Position numbers and translations under genes: made by a program | Notes under the pieces: generated by a model | Databases searched by the model: none | What the model saw: only the letters and a program-made list of their open reading frames with translations | Told to the model about the DNA's origin: nothing | NCBI GenBank assembly: GCA_947627905.1 | Contig: CANQXX010000003.1 | Span: forward strand, 42,182 to 106,181 | Source: an uncultured Clostridia bacterium | Lineage (GTDB): Bacteria; Bacillota; Clostridia; Oscillospirales; Ruminococcaceae | Direction: 5' to 3' | Length of the DNA stretch: 64,000 nucleotides | In this document: positions 35,451 through 44,837 of the stretch, one piece after another | How the letters are laid out: each line of letters opens with the position of its first letter | How positions within the stretch are numbered: the stretch's first letter is position 1

Positions 35451-38156
35451 TTATAAAAGTACCTCGTTTGCTTTTAGACGTATTAAATAATGTGCATCAT
35501 TTACCAAATTAGAAATTATATCTCTATATTTTTTATCATCTCGTGCCATATAATCATTTTTATATATTTCCAATAATTTATATCTTACATTTGGGTGTGT
35601 ATCAGTTGATAACTCTCGTAATTTTAAATACGAAAGATTTGAATATTCTTTATTTAATGTTAAACAATACATGCAAACACACGCATTCACACGAACTTCG
35701 TATGAAGAATCATTACTCAATAAAAACGCCAATGATACCAAAATTGGATCAGAAATATTATCCCTCATAATATCAAAATATTCTTTTAAACATTCTGAAA
35801 TTGCAATACGATCTAATTCATTTTTATTAAAATAATTAAGATAATTATAATACATCTCCTCTCTTACATCCACCATACATAGCATTTTAAGCATTAAATA
35901 TCTATATTTAATGCTGTTTGACAAATCTCCATTAAATGGTGAAAATGTATAGCTTAATCTATCTGCTATATCTTCACTTGAATTAAGAAAATCAATTAAA
36001 TTGGTTGAAATAGAAAATTTATTTTTCTTGCATTTAATAACTATACTTATAAGGCAATCAACACATTCATTTGTCAATGAAATAACAATATTATTTTTTA
36101 ATATCTGAATGCACAGCGGAATAAGCTTATCATCAATTATCTCCTTAATATCCATAAAATTGCAATGCGTTGATTCTATAAAACTTTTTACGGTCATAAA
36201 TGGTTTTGTATAAAATTCTGAGTAAAATCCTTCTTTGGAATTTATTTTCATTTGCTGTTCAATATCGTAAATTTGGCAACACAATATTTCTTGCCATCTC
36301 TTACTATCATAATTAGAATTAGTATTTATATCAAAAATTATTAATTCATCATCAACAAGCCCATTATTTGGAACATTTTTTAGGCAATTAAAAATATCTG
36401 ATCTTTGATTAATTAATACGGCAATATATTGAGGATTTCCGTTATTTTTAACAATTTCTTCGGCATTACATTTTATAATATCGCAAAAGTCATATAGGAT
36501 ATTATCGTCAACATTAGAAATATCTAAGTTGATAAGTGTTTCCGTAAATACTTTATACGTTTGTATGACTTTTCGCTTAAGCAAATTTATGAGAATTTTA
36601 ATAATATCTTCGCTGCTCATTATATCAATTGCGAAGTTTATTGCTTTAATAATATTGTCTCCTCTGTCATATTCTGTTTTAAGTGATAAATTCAATAAAT
36701 AATCCGTTGCCAATTTAATTGATTGATCATTAAAATATACAATAAATTTTTTTATGATTACTAATATAATATCGTCATTAGATAATTTTATTGCAAGTGT
36801 TAAAAGATCATTAGCATTTGTTATTAATTCGTTTCCGATTGATTCCCATTCGTGATTAACAATCTTTTCAAATTTCTTGCTATTGCCACACAATACCTGT
36901 AATTTTGCAGCTATGAACATAAAATTATGGCCATTATAAATGATTCCAAAATGATATAATACTTTTTCTAACGCTTCTCTTGCTGAAACAATTTTAGTAT
37001 ATGATCCATATAACATAGAAATAAATAAACAATTTTCAAATTCTGTTATTATATCTCTCAGATTGTTTCCAAATCTAATTTCACCTCTTGATTTAAATGA
37101 TTCGCGTTGATATTCATCAATAGTATCATTAAATAAGTTATAACAAAAACGATCTAATCCTGGAAAGTATACAAGTTCATTTATTTCAGATAATCTTTTT
37201 TGATAATCTTTACCGTTGAACGGATAAATACTATTAGCTATATTTCTACAATCAATAAGTATATCTGTTATTATCCATTCAGGGAGATTACCTTTTTCTG
37301 CAAGTTCTAATGCAGCACTTTCATATTTCAATGCTTGCTTAAAATTGTTATTAGCCATACACTTGCAAGCTTCCCATCTTTTTTTCAGCCAAAGAGTATC
37401 ATTAAATAACTCTTTCATGGAAAGAACAATTTGATTAAATTCTTCATTTGAAGGGAAATCGCTACCAGTTAATAACCACTTTAACATATCAATTCCAATA
37501 TCATGTAATTTTGATTTTTCTTTATTGTCTTTATTCTTATTACCATATATTTTAATATTCAGGATATCAAATGTTTTGCCATAGCAGCTATTAAAATTTT
37601 GTAAAATTAACTTAGGTAAGGAATTGACATATGGAGATATGTTTGTAAATGTGTATGTTTCATCTGTTATTATCTTTCCCATTCTATACCAGTCAACTAA
37701 ACTTTCCATAATATGATTAAATACTATATCTTCAATTTTTTCGTCCGAACTGGGATCATATTCATAAAATGTACAGTAATCCAAATTAATGATTTCACTT
37801 TTAACCTCAGATATTGATAAATCAGCACAATTTGATTTTATAAAATATGCAATCATCTTTTTATGTTTTTTCTTTACAATATCAAATTCTTGAAGCGTTC
37901 CCTGACGAACAGTATCCTTTAAAAATAGTATTATAATATCTGAAATTTCTACTTTACTTTTAAATAATTGCGTAGATGATATTGGTGAGCCATGTTCTTC
38001 AATGATAAATGCATTAAAAATAGGACACTCATTAAGCCGTTCTTCAATTACCTTTCTTGTTTTTCTCCAGTTAAATCCATTTTCATCATTCATTGCAGAA
38101 CTAATAAAAATATTTAATTTATCTCTAAAGTTAATTTTATCACATAAATTCGGCAT
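35451..38156 (-). CDS. TIR/DUF4062-like N-terminus with HEAT-like repeats
   Basis: A 901-residue protein. Residues about 10-150 resemble the DUF4062/TIR-like fold: a first strand KLNIFISSAMND, then a helix, a second block FIIEEHGSPISSTQLFKSKVEISDIIILFLKD, and GTLQEFDIVKKKHKKMIAYFI. The middle is all-helical and unassigned. The last 120 residues look like HEAT repeats (SSYEVRVNACVCMYCLTLN, HPNVRYKLLEIYKND, HYLIRLKANEVLL). The composition is very AT-rich (many Asn, Ile, Lys). It follows the restriction gene by 15 bases with its own GGAGGTG site, so they share a transcript. A defence effector with a sensing scaffold is my inference; no catalytic residues are proven. Confidence 0.65.
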   Translation of the reverse strand: MPNLCDKINFRDKLNIFISSAMNDENGFNWRKTRKVIEERLNECPIFNAFIIEEHGSPISSTQLFKSKVEISDIIILFLKDTVRQGTLQEFDIVKKKHKKMIAYFIKSNCADLSISEVKSEIINLDYCTFYEYDPSSDEKIEDIVFNHIMESLVDWYRMGKIITDETYTFTNISPYVNSLPKLILQNFNSCYGKTFDILNIKIYGNKNKDNKEKSKLHDIGIDMLKWLLTGSDFPSNEEFNQIVLSMKELFNDTLWLKKRWEACKCMANNNFKQALKYESAALELAEKGNLPEWIITDILIDCRNIANSIYPFNGKDYQKRLSEINELVYFPGLDRFCYNLFNDTIDEYQRESFKSRGEIRFGNNLRDIITEFENCLFISMLYGSYTKIVSAREALEKVLYHFGIIYNGHNFMFIAAKLQVLCGNSKKFEKIVNHEWESIGNELITNANDLLTLAIKLSNDDIILVIIKKFIVYFNDQSIKLATDYLLNLSLKTEYDRGDNIIKAINFAIDIMSSEDIIKILINLLKRKVIQTYKVFTETLINLDISNVDDNILYDFCDIIKCNAEEIVKNNGNPQYIAVLINQRSDIFNCLKNVPNNGLVDDELIIFDINTNSNYDSKRWQEILCCQIYDIEQQMKINSKEGFYSEFYTKPFMTVKSFIESTHCNFMDIKEIIDDKLIPLCIQILKNNIVISLTNECVDCLISIVIKCKKNKFSISTNLIDFLNSSEDIADRLSYTFSPFNGDLSNSIKYRYLMLKMLCMVDVREEMYYNYLNYFNKNELDRIAISECLKEYFDIMRDNISDPILVSLAFLLSNDSSYEVRVNACVCMYCLTLNKEYSNLSYLKLRELSTDTHPNVRYKLLEIYKNDYMARDDKKYRDIISNLVNDAHYLIRLKANEVLL

Positions 38157-38171
38157 AAAGCACCTCCAAAT

Positions 38172-40949
38172 TTAATTGTTTTCACTCAACCTCTGATACA
38201 TCTTCATCAGTTCCGCCACGCACTCGCTTTCCGTCATTTTTATGCTGAACCCGTAAGCCTGCATAACAGCTTTGTCGTTAAGCTGATGTGCTTTGCGGAG
38301 TTCAGGCGGCATTGTGGTTTCATCGTAAAGATCAGCAAGAGAACAGTCGGGATATTTTTCTCTTGCGTCTAAAATTCCCTGTGCTGTTTGCTCTATCTTT
38401 GCTTTTTGTTCGGGAGTAGGAGTACACCAAGGAAAATTGTTATAGACAATATCTTTTGAATAACGATAACGCATTTCAAGCCGTCCTGCTACTGCTCGCA
38501 TCCAAGCCATATGAACATTTGATATTAATATTCCGAAATGATATATTGTGGCATTTGGAATCATCATATTTGAATCCCCACATATTATATCCGGTGAAAC
38601 ATAGCCAATTGGAATATATCTTCTGTTTTCAGATGAATGTCTAGGTATTAAAATATAATTTGTATTTGGTTGACGTATTTCGCCAAATAGCATAGGTGTA
38701 GCTGCTTGTTCTCTTGTAGCACTTCGTGTACTTTTTAATCTTGATTGTTTAACATTTTGCACCGCTTCATATATTGGAGTAATGTTTGAAATAATTTTTG
38801 GTGAAACAGAAACAAGCCACAAACACCATCTCATTTTACTGTTTATAAATTCTTCAGCTCCAAGAAATTGTTTAAATAATGAATTAGCTTGAGGATATTT
38901 CTTAGTTATTTCATTTTTTTGTTCATCAGTATATTTGCTTAACAAGCCTTTGTTATCATTTGGCATATTACCAAATATCATTTGAGGAACAGGAGAAATA
39001 GGATTACTTCTATTGGTAATTACAATATCATCTGCTTCAACTAAATATCCATTTATGTTATTCACGATTTTTTTAGTATCATTATCAAAAAGAAATTTAG
39101 GCTTATCATTTGCCACTTTACTAAATCCGACAATAACACAATGAACGTGTGCTTTTAAACTTGCTTCACTGTCCCATATAAATGTTTTGTATGCGAAATC
39201 AATATGTACACCATTTTCAAAAAGGTGTTTCCATAAAATAGCGACCTGTTCCCCCTGAGTAATAGAATTTGTTGAAACAAGTGCTGCTCTTATATATGTA
39301 CCTGTCATATAATCGGCTGTTTTTTTGTACCAACAGGAAACATAGTCAAGATTGCCGTTATTTTTTACACCGTCAAATAGATCCATAACATCTTTTTTCT
39401 GTGGATCAGACATAATTCTTGCACCCACAAACGGCGGATTACCCATAATATAAGAAAGTTTTTCTTTTGGCACAATGCTTTCCCAGTCAATACGCAAAGC
39501 GTTGCCCTCAACAATATTTGCATATGATTTAAGCGGCAGAAAATCAAGGTTCATATGCACGATCTCTTCCGTTTCGTGCATCATTTGTGATTCCGCTATC
39601 CACAAAGCGGTCTTTGCGACCGATACCGCAAAATCGTTAATTTCTATTCCGTAAAACTGCCCTATGGAAACCTTTATCGGAACAACATCTTCTAATCCCT
39701 CAAATAAAATCAGACCTTCGCCGTAAAGTATTTTTATTACTTCATTTTCGAGCTGCCGCAGGGATATGTATGTTTCCGTAAGAAAATTTCCGCTTCCGCA
39801 GGCAGGATCAAGAAATTTCAGCGAGGACAGCTTGTCCTGAAATTCTGAAAGTTTTGCATTCCGCGTTTTTGATTGCTTATACGCCTTTATCTCGGCAAGT
39901 TCATTTTTCAGATCGTCAAGAAAAAGCGGATCAATGACTTTGTGGATATTTTCAATTGACGTATAGTGCATACCGCCGCTGCGCCGCGTTTCGGGGTTCA
40001 ATGTGCTTTCAAAAACCGCGCCGAAAATCGTAGGAGAAATTTCGCTCCAGTCAAAATCCTTGCTTGCGTTATTTAGCAGCAGGTCAACGATCTCCTCGTT
40101 GAAATTCGGTATTTCAATATTTTCATCTGCAAAAAGACCGCCGTTTACATAGGGAAATTCCGATACGGGCGATTCGTCATAAGGATCACGGTCACATTCT
40201 TTTGTATCAAGAATTTTAAAAAGTTCGATCAGTCCTTTGCGGACATTCTGCACTTCAAATTTCTGCAAATAATCGTGGAACATATTATGTCTGCCGAAAA
40301 TTCCCGCGTCCTCAGCATACAAACAGAACACCAACCGCACACAAAGCATATTAAGACTTTTCAGAGAATCGGGATCATCAGGATTTCTGTATTGTTTCAA
40401 TATGGCGTTGTAAAGTTTTCCCACAAGTTCGCCTGCTTGCAGGGAAACTTCCATTTCCTTTTTGATATTTTCATCGCCTGTGTCCACAAGAAATTTCAAG
40501 CGGTAATATTCTTTCGGCAGGTCTTTGAGCAATATCTGTTCGGGTTCGCCGTTGGGCTTGTTCATATCGTAAACGAGAAATTCCTCAAAATTACAAGTAA
40601 TTATCCAGCGCGGTCTGTCATCGTAGGGCAGTTCGACAGAATAGCGTTTTGCCTGTTGAAACGGGTTAAGGTAAGTTCCGTCCGATTGTTTTATAGCCTT
40701 GCGCAAATCTTTGCCAAGGCTTTTTTGTTCTATCATAACGTGCGTGGACGGAATATAGCCGTCAATAAAACTTGTGTGGTCAAGATGCACCTGATCTTCA
40801 AAGCTGATAAATCCGGCAATATTTTTTACACCGTAAACATTTGTAAGCAGATCTATCCAGAATTTCTGAGATTCGCCTTTCTCGTAGCCCTTATCTTTCC
40901 AACGCTCCGAAAATTCCTTAGCCGCTGTTTTGTATTCCTTGTCGGTCAT
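38172..40949 (-). CDS. MmeI-like (type IIL) restriction-modification enzyme
   Basis: Single-chain enzyme, 925 residues, combining nuclease, methyltransferase and target recognition. The N-terminal PD-(D/E)xK nuclease reads DGYIPSTHVMIEQKS, giving the D...ExK set of the MmeI group. The gamma-class N6-adenine methyltransferase has motif I FLDPACGSGNFL near residue 375 and motif IV IMGNPPFVG near residue 500. The C-terminal part (about 620-900) is the specificity domain. MmeI itself is 919 residues, so this is full length. ATG follows GAGG. Two promoters lie upstream: one inside a large inverted repeat, one in the 99-bp repeat. Confidence 0.9.
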   Translation of the reverse strand: MTDKEYKTAAKEFSERWKDKGYEKGESQKFWIDLLTNVYGVKNIAGFISFEDQVHLDHTSFIDGYIPSTHVMIEQKSLGKDLRKAIKQSDGTYLNPFQQAKRYSVELPYDDRPRWIITCNFEEFLVYDMNKPNGEPEQILLKDLPKEYYRLKFLVDTGDENIKKEMEVSLQAGELVGKLYNAILKQYRNPDDPDSLKSLNMLCVRLVFCLYAEDAGIFGRHNMFHDYLQKFEVQNVRKGLIELFKILDTKECDRDPYDESPVSEFPYVNGGLFADENIEIPNFNEEIVDLLLNNASKDFDWSEISPTIFGAVFESTLNPETRRSGGMHYTSIENIHKVIDPLFLDDLKNELAEIKAYKQSKTRNAKLSEFQDKLSSLKFLDPACGSGNFLTETYISLRQLENEVIKILYGEGLILFEGLEDVVPIKVSIGQFYGIEINDFAVSVAKTALWIAESQMMHETEEIVHMNLDFLPLKSYANIVEGNALRIDWESIVPKEKLSYIMGNPPFVGARIMSDPQKKDVMDLFDGVKNNGNLDYVSCWYKKTADYMTGTYIRAALVSTNSITQGEQVAILWKHLFENGVHIDFAYKTFIWDSEASLKAHVHCVIVGFSKVANDKPKFLFDNDTKKIVNNINGYLVEADDIVITNRSNPISPVPQMIFGNMPNDNKGLLSKYTDEQKNEITKKYPQANSLFKQFLGAEEFINSKMRWCLWLVSVSPKIISNITPIYEAVQNVKQSRLKSTRSATREQAATPMLFGEIRQPNTNYILIPRHSSENRRYIPIGYVSPDIICGDSNMMIPNATIYHFGILISNVHMAWMRAVAGRLEMRYRYSKDIVYNNFPWCTPTPEQKAKIEQTAQGILDAREKYPDCSLADLYDETTMPPELRKAHQLNDKAVMQAYGFSIKMTESECVAELMKMYQRLSENN

Positions 40950-40988
40950 AAAAGTATCCTCACTTGATCTTGAATTTTAGCTTTATCT

Positions 40989-41083
40989 AATTCCCGATTA
41001 TAAAGTGTACAAAAAATTTGTGCAAAATCTTGCATATATGGATTTTGTGCAAATTTTTTGTCTACACTTTAATGAGGGATTAG
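40989..41083. repeat. Large imperfect inverted repeat over the RM promoter
   Basis: Arms of about 42 bases (40989-41031 and about 41042-41083) pair with few mismatches or single-base bulges around the centre TTGCATATATGG. The minus-strand promoter TTGCAC-17-TATAAT (41020-41025 and 40997-41002) of the restriction gene lies in one arm. TTTGCACAAA occurs twice on the minus strand. It could be an operator for timed expression of the enzyme, or a folded-back transcript leader. Confidence 0.75.
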
Positions 41084-41086
41084 TAT

Positions 41087-41185
41087 TATTATACCATATC
41101 TAAACAGATTTTTCAACAAATTTTACAAATTGTTCACAAAGTCGCACATTAGCATATTGTAAGATAATGGTAATTATTAAATATC
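41087..41185. repeat. Right copy of 99-bp repeat
   Basis: Matches 25487-25585 at about 88 of 99 positions. The promoter TTGAAA (41111-41116), 17-base spacer, TATAAT (41088-41093) reads toward the restriction gene on the minus strand. The 100 or so bases to its right hold no gene. Confidence 0.88.
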
Positions 41186-41290
41186 CATTTATAGGAAAAG
41201 GGCATATTGCACCTGATCCTGCAATACGTCCTTTCCAATGATTTACATATTAGACTTTGTAGCTTATTTCGTTTTCTGATAAAACCTGTT

Positions 41291-41337
41291 TTCGTGTGAT
41301 TTTTCGTGTGATTTTTTAAGAATTTCGTGTGATTTTT
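41291..41337 (+). repeat. Three TTCGTGTGATTTTT repeats (integrase arm sites)
   Basis: Exact 14-base copies begin at 41291, 41303 and 41324. The core GTGTGATT also occurs at 25835-25842, with GTGTGAC at 25823, just inside the other end. Position near both att sites fits arm-type binding sites of the integrase N-terminal domain. Confidence 0.72.
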
Positions 41338-41379
41338 CCGCATTTCCGACCGCAAATTTGCAGTCGGAACGGCAGCTTA

Positions 41380-41431
41380 TACATAAAGAAAACCGCCTGA
41401 TACAGCCGTTTGAACGGTATCGGGCGGTTTT
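41380..41431 (-). terminator. Element-borne terminator for tRNA-fMet
   Basis: On the minus strand a 15-bp stem with one mismatch (arms 41417-41431 and 41389-41403) is followed by CTTTATG after four terminal Ts of the stem. It lies 7 bases past the tRNA 3' end and replaces the host terminator now stranded at 25705-25745. Confidence 0.78.
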
Positions 41432-41437
41432 GTTATC

Positions 41438-41514
<77 letters not shown>

Positions 41515-41552
41515 ATATTAAATTTGCTTTCTCTTATTGAGAATGCTTTATT

Positions 41553-41581
41553 ATTATATCATCTTTCGGACTGATTGTCAA
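41553..41581 (-). promoter_or_regulatory. Promoter of tRNA-fMet
   Basis: On the minus strand TTGACA (41576-41581), 17-base spacer, TATAAT (41553-41558), about 40 bases upstream of the mature 5' end. Confidence 0.9.
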
Positions 41582-41656
41582 TACTTTTTTTGAAAAAAAT
41601 AAAATTTTTTTCTGACATTATCTGACTTTATCCAATGAAAACTACATAATATAAGC

Positions 41657-41690
41657 CAAGCCGCCACCTGAAATAACAGGAAGCGGCTTG
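41657..41690. terminator. Bidirectional hairpin downstream of htrA-like gene
   Basis: CAAGCCGC pairs with GCGGCTTG (41657-41664, 41683-41690) with an inner CCTG/CAGG. It is about 55 bases past the protease stop on the minus strand. The T-run (ACTTTTT) is on the plus-strand side, so the hairpin may serve as a processing stop for the minus transcript. Confidence 0.65.
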
Positions 41691-41742
41691 ACTTTTTACA
41701 AAGAAAGGAAGTATTGAAAAAAGGAATTAGGAATTATCAGAT

Positions 41743-43092
41743 CTATTCTTCTGCTTCTGCAGGAGTTTCATCAAGAATTATGTCAACATCAATATTTCCG
41801 TCATTTCTTGCAAGAGTAACGGTCATTGTCTCTCCGGGCTTATGCTTGTTCTTAGCGGCAACAAGGCTGTCCATACCGTCTATGTCCTTGCCGTCAACCG
41901 CTACTATAACGTCACCCTCCGCGATACCTGCATCATCGGCACATGAGCCTGCTTCAACAGAAACTACCATAACGCCGGAAGATACAGGCAGATTGTAGTA
42001 ACGCTGTACGACAGATGATATGTCTGTTCCCGTAATGCCAATTTTAGGTGTAGAAACATAGCCTTTGTTCATAAGATCGTCAAGTATAGGCATTGCATCT
42101 GTTATAGGGATCGCAAAACCAACGCTGTCTACATTTGCGCCGCCGATCTTTGAGGATGTTATTCCCACAACCTCGCCCTTGCTGTTAAGCAGCGGGCCGC
42201 CGGAGTTTCCGTTATTGATAGCCGCATCGGTCTGGATAAGAGTTATGGGAGCGGTACCGCCGTTTGAAAGCTCAGTAGTAAGCTCCTTGTCAAGTCCTGA
42301 GATCATTCCGCCGGAAGCTGAAAGTCCCAGTCCGAGAGGATATCCAAGGGTTATAGCTTTTTCACCAAGCACAAGATCGTCACTGTTTCCTATTACTGCC
42401 GGGATAAGTCCCTCAACATCTATTTTAATGATAGCAAGGTCAGTATTTTCATCATATCCGATTATTTCAGCTTCATGCTCGGAATCGTCGGACATTGTGA
42501 CCATTACCTTATCTGCTTTTACGGTCTTGGATTCTACTTCGTATCCTCCTCCGAAAAAGCTGAACGGACTTGAAAAAGGATTTGTATTTGCATTGCTGCT
42601 TACAAGATCTTCATATGTTGTCTGTATAACATGACAGTTCGTTATGATGTAGCCGTCCTCGGAAAGAACGATACCTGTTGCCGAACCCTTCTGACCTGCC
42701 TCTGTAAAGGTCGAATTTATAAGCACTACCGACGGAGTAGCTCTCTTGATTATCTCAGCGTCAGTAAGGTCATCGCTGTTTTTGGAATTTATATTAAGAA
42801 GATTTCCAAGCGAAGTATCCTCCTTGCCGTCGGATTTCTGAGGTTCTGCGGTAACAGTCTGTATAGATTTGCTTTCCGTTTCAGCCGGTGAATTTTCCGA
42901 AATCGTCTGCTCTGCCGGCTGCTGCATGGAATTTGCAATATAAGAACCGCCAAATCCCGAAGCTCCTCCTACCAGAGCAGCTGAAAGAACAAGCGCCGCT
43001 GCCTTTGCAGCTTTCTTGCCGCCGTTTTTAGGAGGTTCGGGCTCTTCCGGACTGTAATTTGCAGTATAAGTATAGTTGTTGTTTTCGTACAT
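41743..43092 (-). CDS. htrA: HtrA/DegP-type serine protease
   Basis: Membrane-anchored protease for misfolded exported proteins. A short cytoplasmic Asn/Tyr/Pro-rich tail is followed by one transmembrane helix (AAALVLSAALVGGASGFGG). The trypsin-like domain has the triad in YIITNCHVIQ (His), DENTDLAIIKID (Asp) and NNGNSGGPLLN (Ser). A C-terminal PDZ domain includes GVMVVSVEAGSCADDAGI and GDVIVAVDGKDI. The frame is open to 43215, but the ATG at 43092 follows AAAGGTGG and starts MYENNNYTY. Length about 449 is normal. Intergenic DNA upstream is AT-rich, with a TTGACA on the minus strand but no good -10. Confidence 0.96.
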   Translation of the reverse strand: MYENNNYTYTANYSPEEPEPPKNGGKKAAKAAALVLSAALVGGASGFGGSYIANSMQQPAEQTISENSPAETESKSIQTVTAEPQKSDGKEDTSLGNLLNINSKNSDDLTDAEIIKRATPSVVLINSTFTEAGQKGSATGIVLSEDGYIITNCHVIQTTYEDLVSSNANTNPFSSPFSFFGGGYEVESKTVKADKVMVTMSDDSEHEAEIIGYDENTDLAIIKIDVEGLIPAVIGNSDDLVLGEKAITLGYPLGLGLSASGGMISGLDKELTTELSNGGTAPITLIQTDAAINNGNSGGPLLNSKGEVVGITSSKIGGANVDSVGFAIPITDAMPILDDLMNKGYVSTPKIGITGTDISSVVQRYYNLPVSSGVMVVSVEAGSCADDAGIAEGDVIVAVDGKDIDGMDSLVAAKNKHKPGETMTVTLARNDGNIDVDIILDETPAEAEE

Positions 43093-43273
43093 ATTAATAC
43101 CACCTTTTTTAAAACGTCCGAATTTTCGGATGAACTGTTTTTTGATTACAGTTACATTGTAATATCCTATTGTGTAAAATATGTGAAATGTCAACGAAAT
43201 ATATTTAAAAGACATATGTGATATGTAAAATAACTTTTTGTTAAAATATCACATAAAAGTCAAAAATATCAAT

Positions 43274-44326
43274 TTATTTCCAGCCTGTGATCTCGGAAAT
43301 TTTTTCAGACAGCTTTTCTGAAGCTTTTTTATGCGTAATATAATTAGGGTGCTGCTCCGAACCTGTGCCGTCCTCTTTTTTCTGAACATCAAACCGCAGC
43401 AAATAGACTTTATCGTCATTAAGCCTTTCTGCCGCCTTTTCTATCTGAGGAAAAAGCTCGTCCCCCATCATACCAAGAGCGCAGATTATAGCCGCGCCGG
43501 GATTTTTTCTTCTTATATCGGCAATAAATTCAGCGTATGCTCTTTCAAATTCTTCCAGACGTTCCGGGATATCTTTAGTATAGCTCACATCATTTGTTCC
43601 GAGATTTACAACTATAACATCGGTCGGATATCTTTCAAAATCCCACGGGATATGTTCCTTTATTCCAATGATCCCCTCAAGTCCAAGATCGGTATAACCG
43701 TACAGCATAGGCATTAACCAGCTGTTATTTATATCGCCGTCATCGCTCCAGCTTGAACAAACTCCTATACTGCTCCATGAGATCAGGCTGTAGTCCGCTC
43801 CGAAATGCTTTGCAGTAAGGGAAGCATAATTTATAGATGAATTTTCCGTTTCGGTGCGAAAGCCTTCCTCAGCATTTTTTCCTTCAATGCCAAATCCGCA
43901 GGTTATACTGTCTCCTATAAACTCTATCCTGCGTTCCGGAGACTTTGTCGGAACGATCGTACCGTCGGAGGAGATGCTTTTTATCCCGGTCTTGCTGAAT
44001 GCTCCCTCGGATAATTTTATAATGCGTATCTTTACCGTTTCCGTTTTATTGCTTTTGTATATTTCATAATTTTCCGTTCCGGAATTTATTCTGAACCGTT
44101 TTGACGGCAGCTCTTCATCATTTACAAAAACAGCATAATATGCCTGAAAAATACCTTTCCACGGCTCGTCAAGCACCCAGTCCGTCCATATTTCCGCAGA
44201 AACTTCCGTTCCGGTAAACATAAATTCCACGCCGGAACAGCACCAGTCCGCATATCGTATATCATTCAGGAAAAGAGTTCTTCCCAAAGGACGGACATTT
44301 TTATCATCGGCAAAAATTTTTTTCAT
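43274..44326 (-). CDS. SGNH/GDSL esterase, carbohydrate esterase 2-like
   Basis: Two-domain esterase of 350 residues. The N-terminal part (residues about 1-125) is a beta-rich domain like the jelly roll of CE2 enzymes. The SGNH hydrolase follows: block I IEFIGDSITCGFGI with the nucleophile, block III VVNLGTNDVSY, and block V EQHPNYITHKKASEKL with the catalytic His. CE2 enzymes deacetylate plant polysaccharides, but I see no signal peptide here, so the substrate may be intracellular or imported. It lies between htrA and a thioesterase gene, 22 bases after the latter. Confidence 0.87.
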   Translation of the reverse strand: MKKIFADDKNVRPLGRTLFLNDIRYADWCCSGVEFMFTGTEVSAEIWTDWVLDEPWKGIFQAYYAVFVNDEELPSKRFRINSGTENYEIYKSNKTETVKIRIIKLSEGAFSKTGIKSISSDGTIVPTKSPERRIEFIGDSITCGFGIEGKNAEEGFRTETENSSINYASLTAKHFGADYSLISWSSIGVCSSWSDDGDINNSWLMPMLYGYTDLGLEGIIGIKEHIPWDFERYPTDVIVVNLGTNDVSYTKDIPERLEEFERAYAEFIADIRRKNPGAAIICALGMMGDELFPQIEKAAERLNDDKVYLLRFDVQKKEDGTGSEQHPNYITHKKASEKLSEKISEITGWK

Positions 44327-44348
44327 CTGCCATAAGCTCCTTAATAGT

Positions 44349-44810
44349 TTATTCCGAAATATCCCTTATATCCACATCAGTAAAATCTGCAAAAACTTTA
44401 TAGATATCAGGATAGTCGCGCTTTACCCTGACCGGCTTCAATCCAAGGTCGGTAAAACAGTGTTTTGTCTCTCCTACAGCCAGAAGCGTTCCGTCGGTCT
44501 TGTTAAGCACTTCATAAGTTACAGTCATTTTAAAGCCGTTATATTCCGATATCCTCGGTATTATCATTACCCTGTCACCGAAATGAGCCGGCGACTTGTA
44601 TTCACAGGACGCTCCGAGAACGATTATCATTATACCCATGCTTTCCATTTTATCATAAGAAAATCCGACTTGTTCGAGAAAATCCACCCTTGCGTCCTCA
44701 AACCAGCGTATGTAATTTGAATGGTGAACTATTCCCATCTGATCCGTTTCATAATAGCTGACCCTGTGTTCATACAGTTTTATTTTTTTTCGTGAATTTG
44801 TGATATCCAT
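44349..44810 (-). CDS. YbgC/4HBT-family acyl-CoA thioesterase
   Basis: Hot-dog fold thioesterase of 153 residues. The N-terminal VSYYETDQMGIVHHSNYIRWFEDARVDF block carries the catalytic Asp in YETDQMG and the HHSNY motif of the YbgC/FadM group. The later TYEVLNKTDG and ETKHCFTD strands fit. It probably hydrolyses short-chain acyl-CoA or acyl-ACP in the cytoplasm. It follows the PASTA protein gene by 27 bases. Confidence 0.9.
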   Translation of the reverse strand: MDITNSRKKIKLYEHRVSYYETDQMGIVHHSNYIRWFEDARVDFLEQVGFSYDKMESMGIMIIVLGASCEYKSPAHFGDRVMIIPRISEYNGFKMTVTYEVLNKTDGTLLAVGETKHCFTDLGLKPVRVKRDYPDIYKVFADFTDVDIRDISE

Positions 44811-44837
44811 TATCTTACCCTGCCGATCGTAATTATT

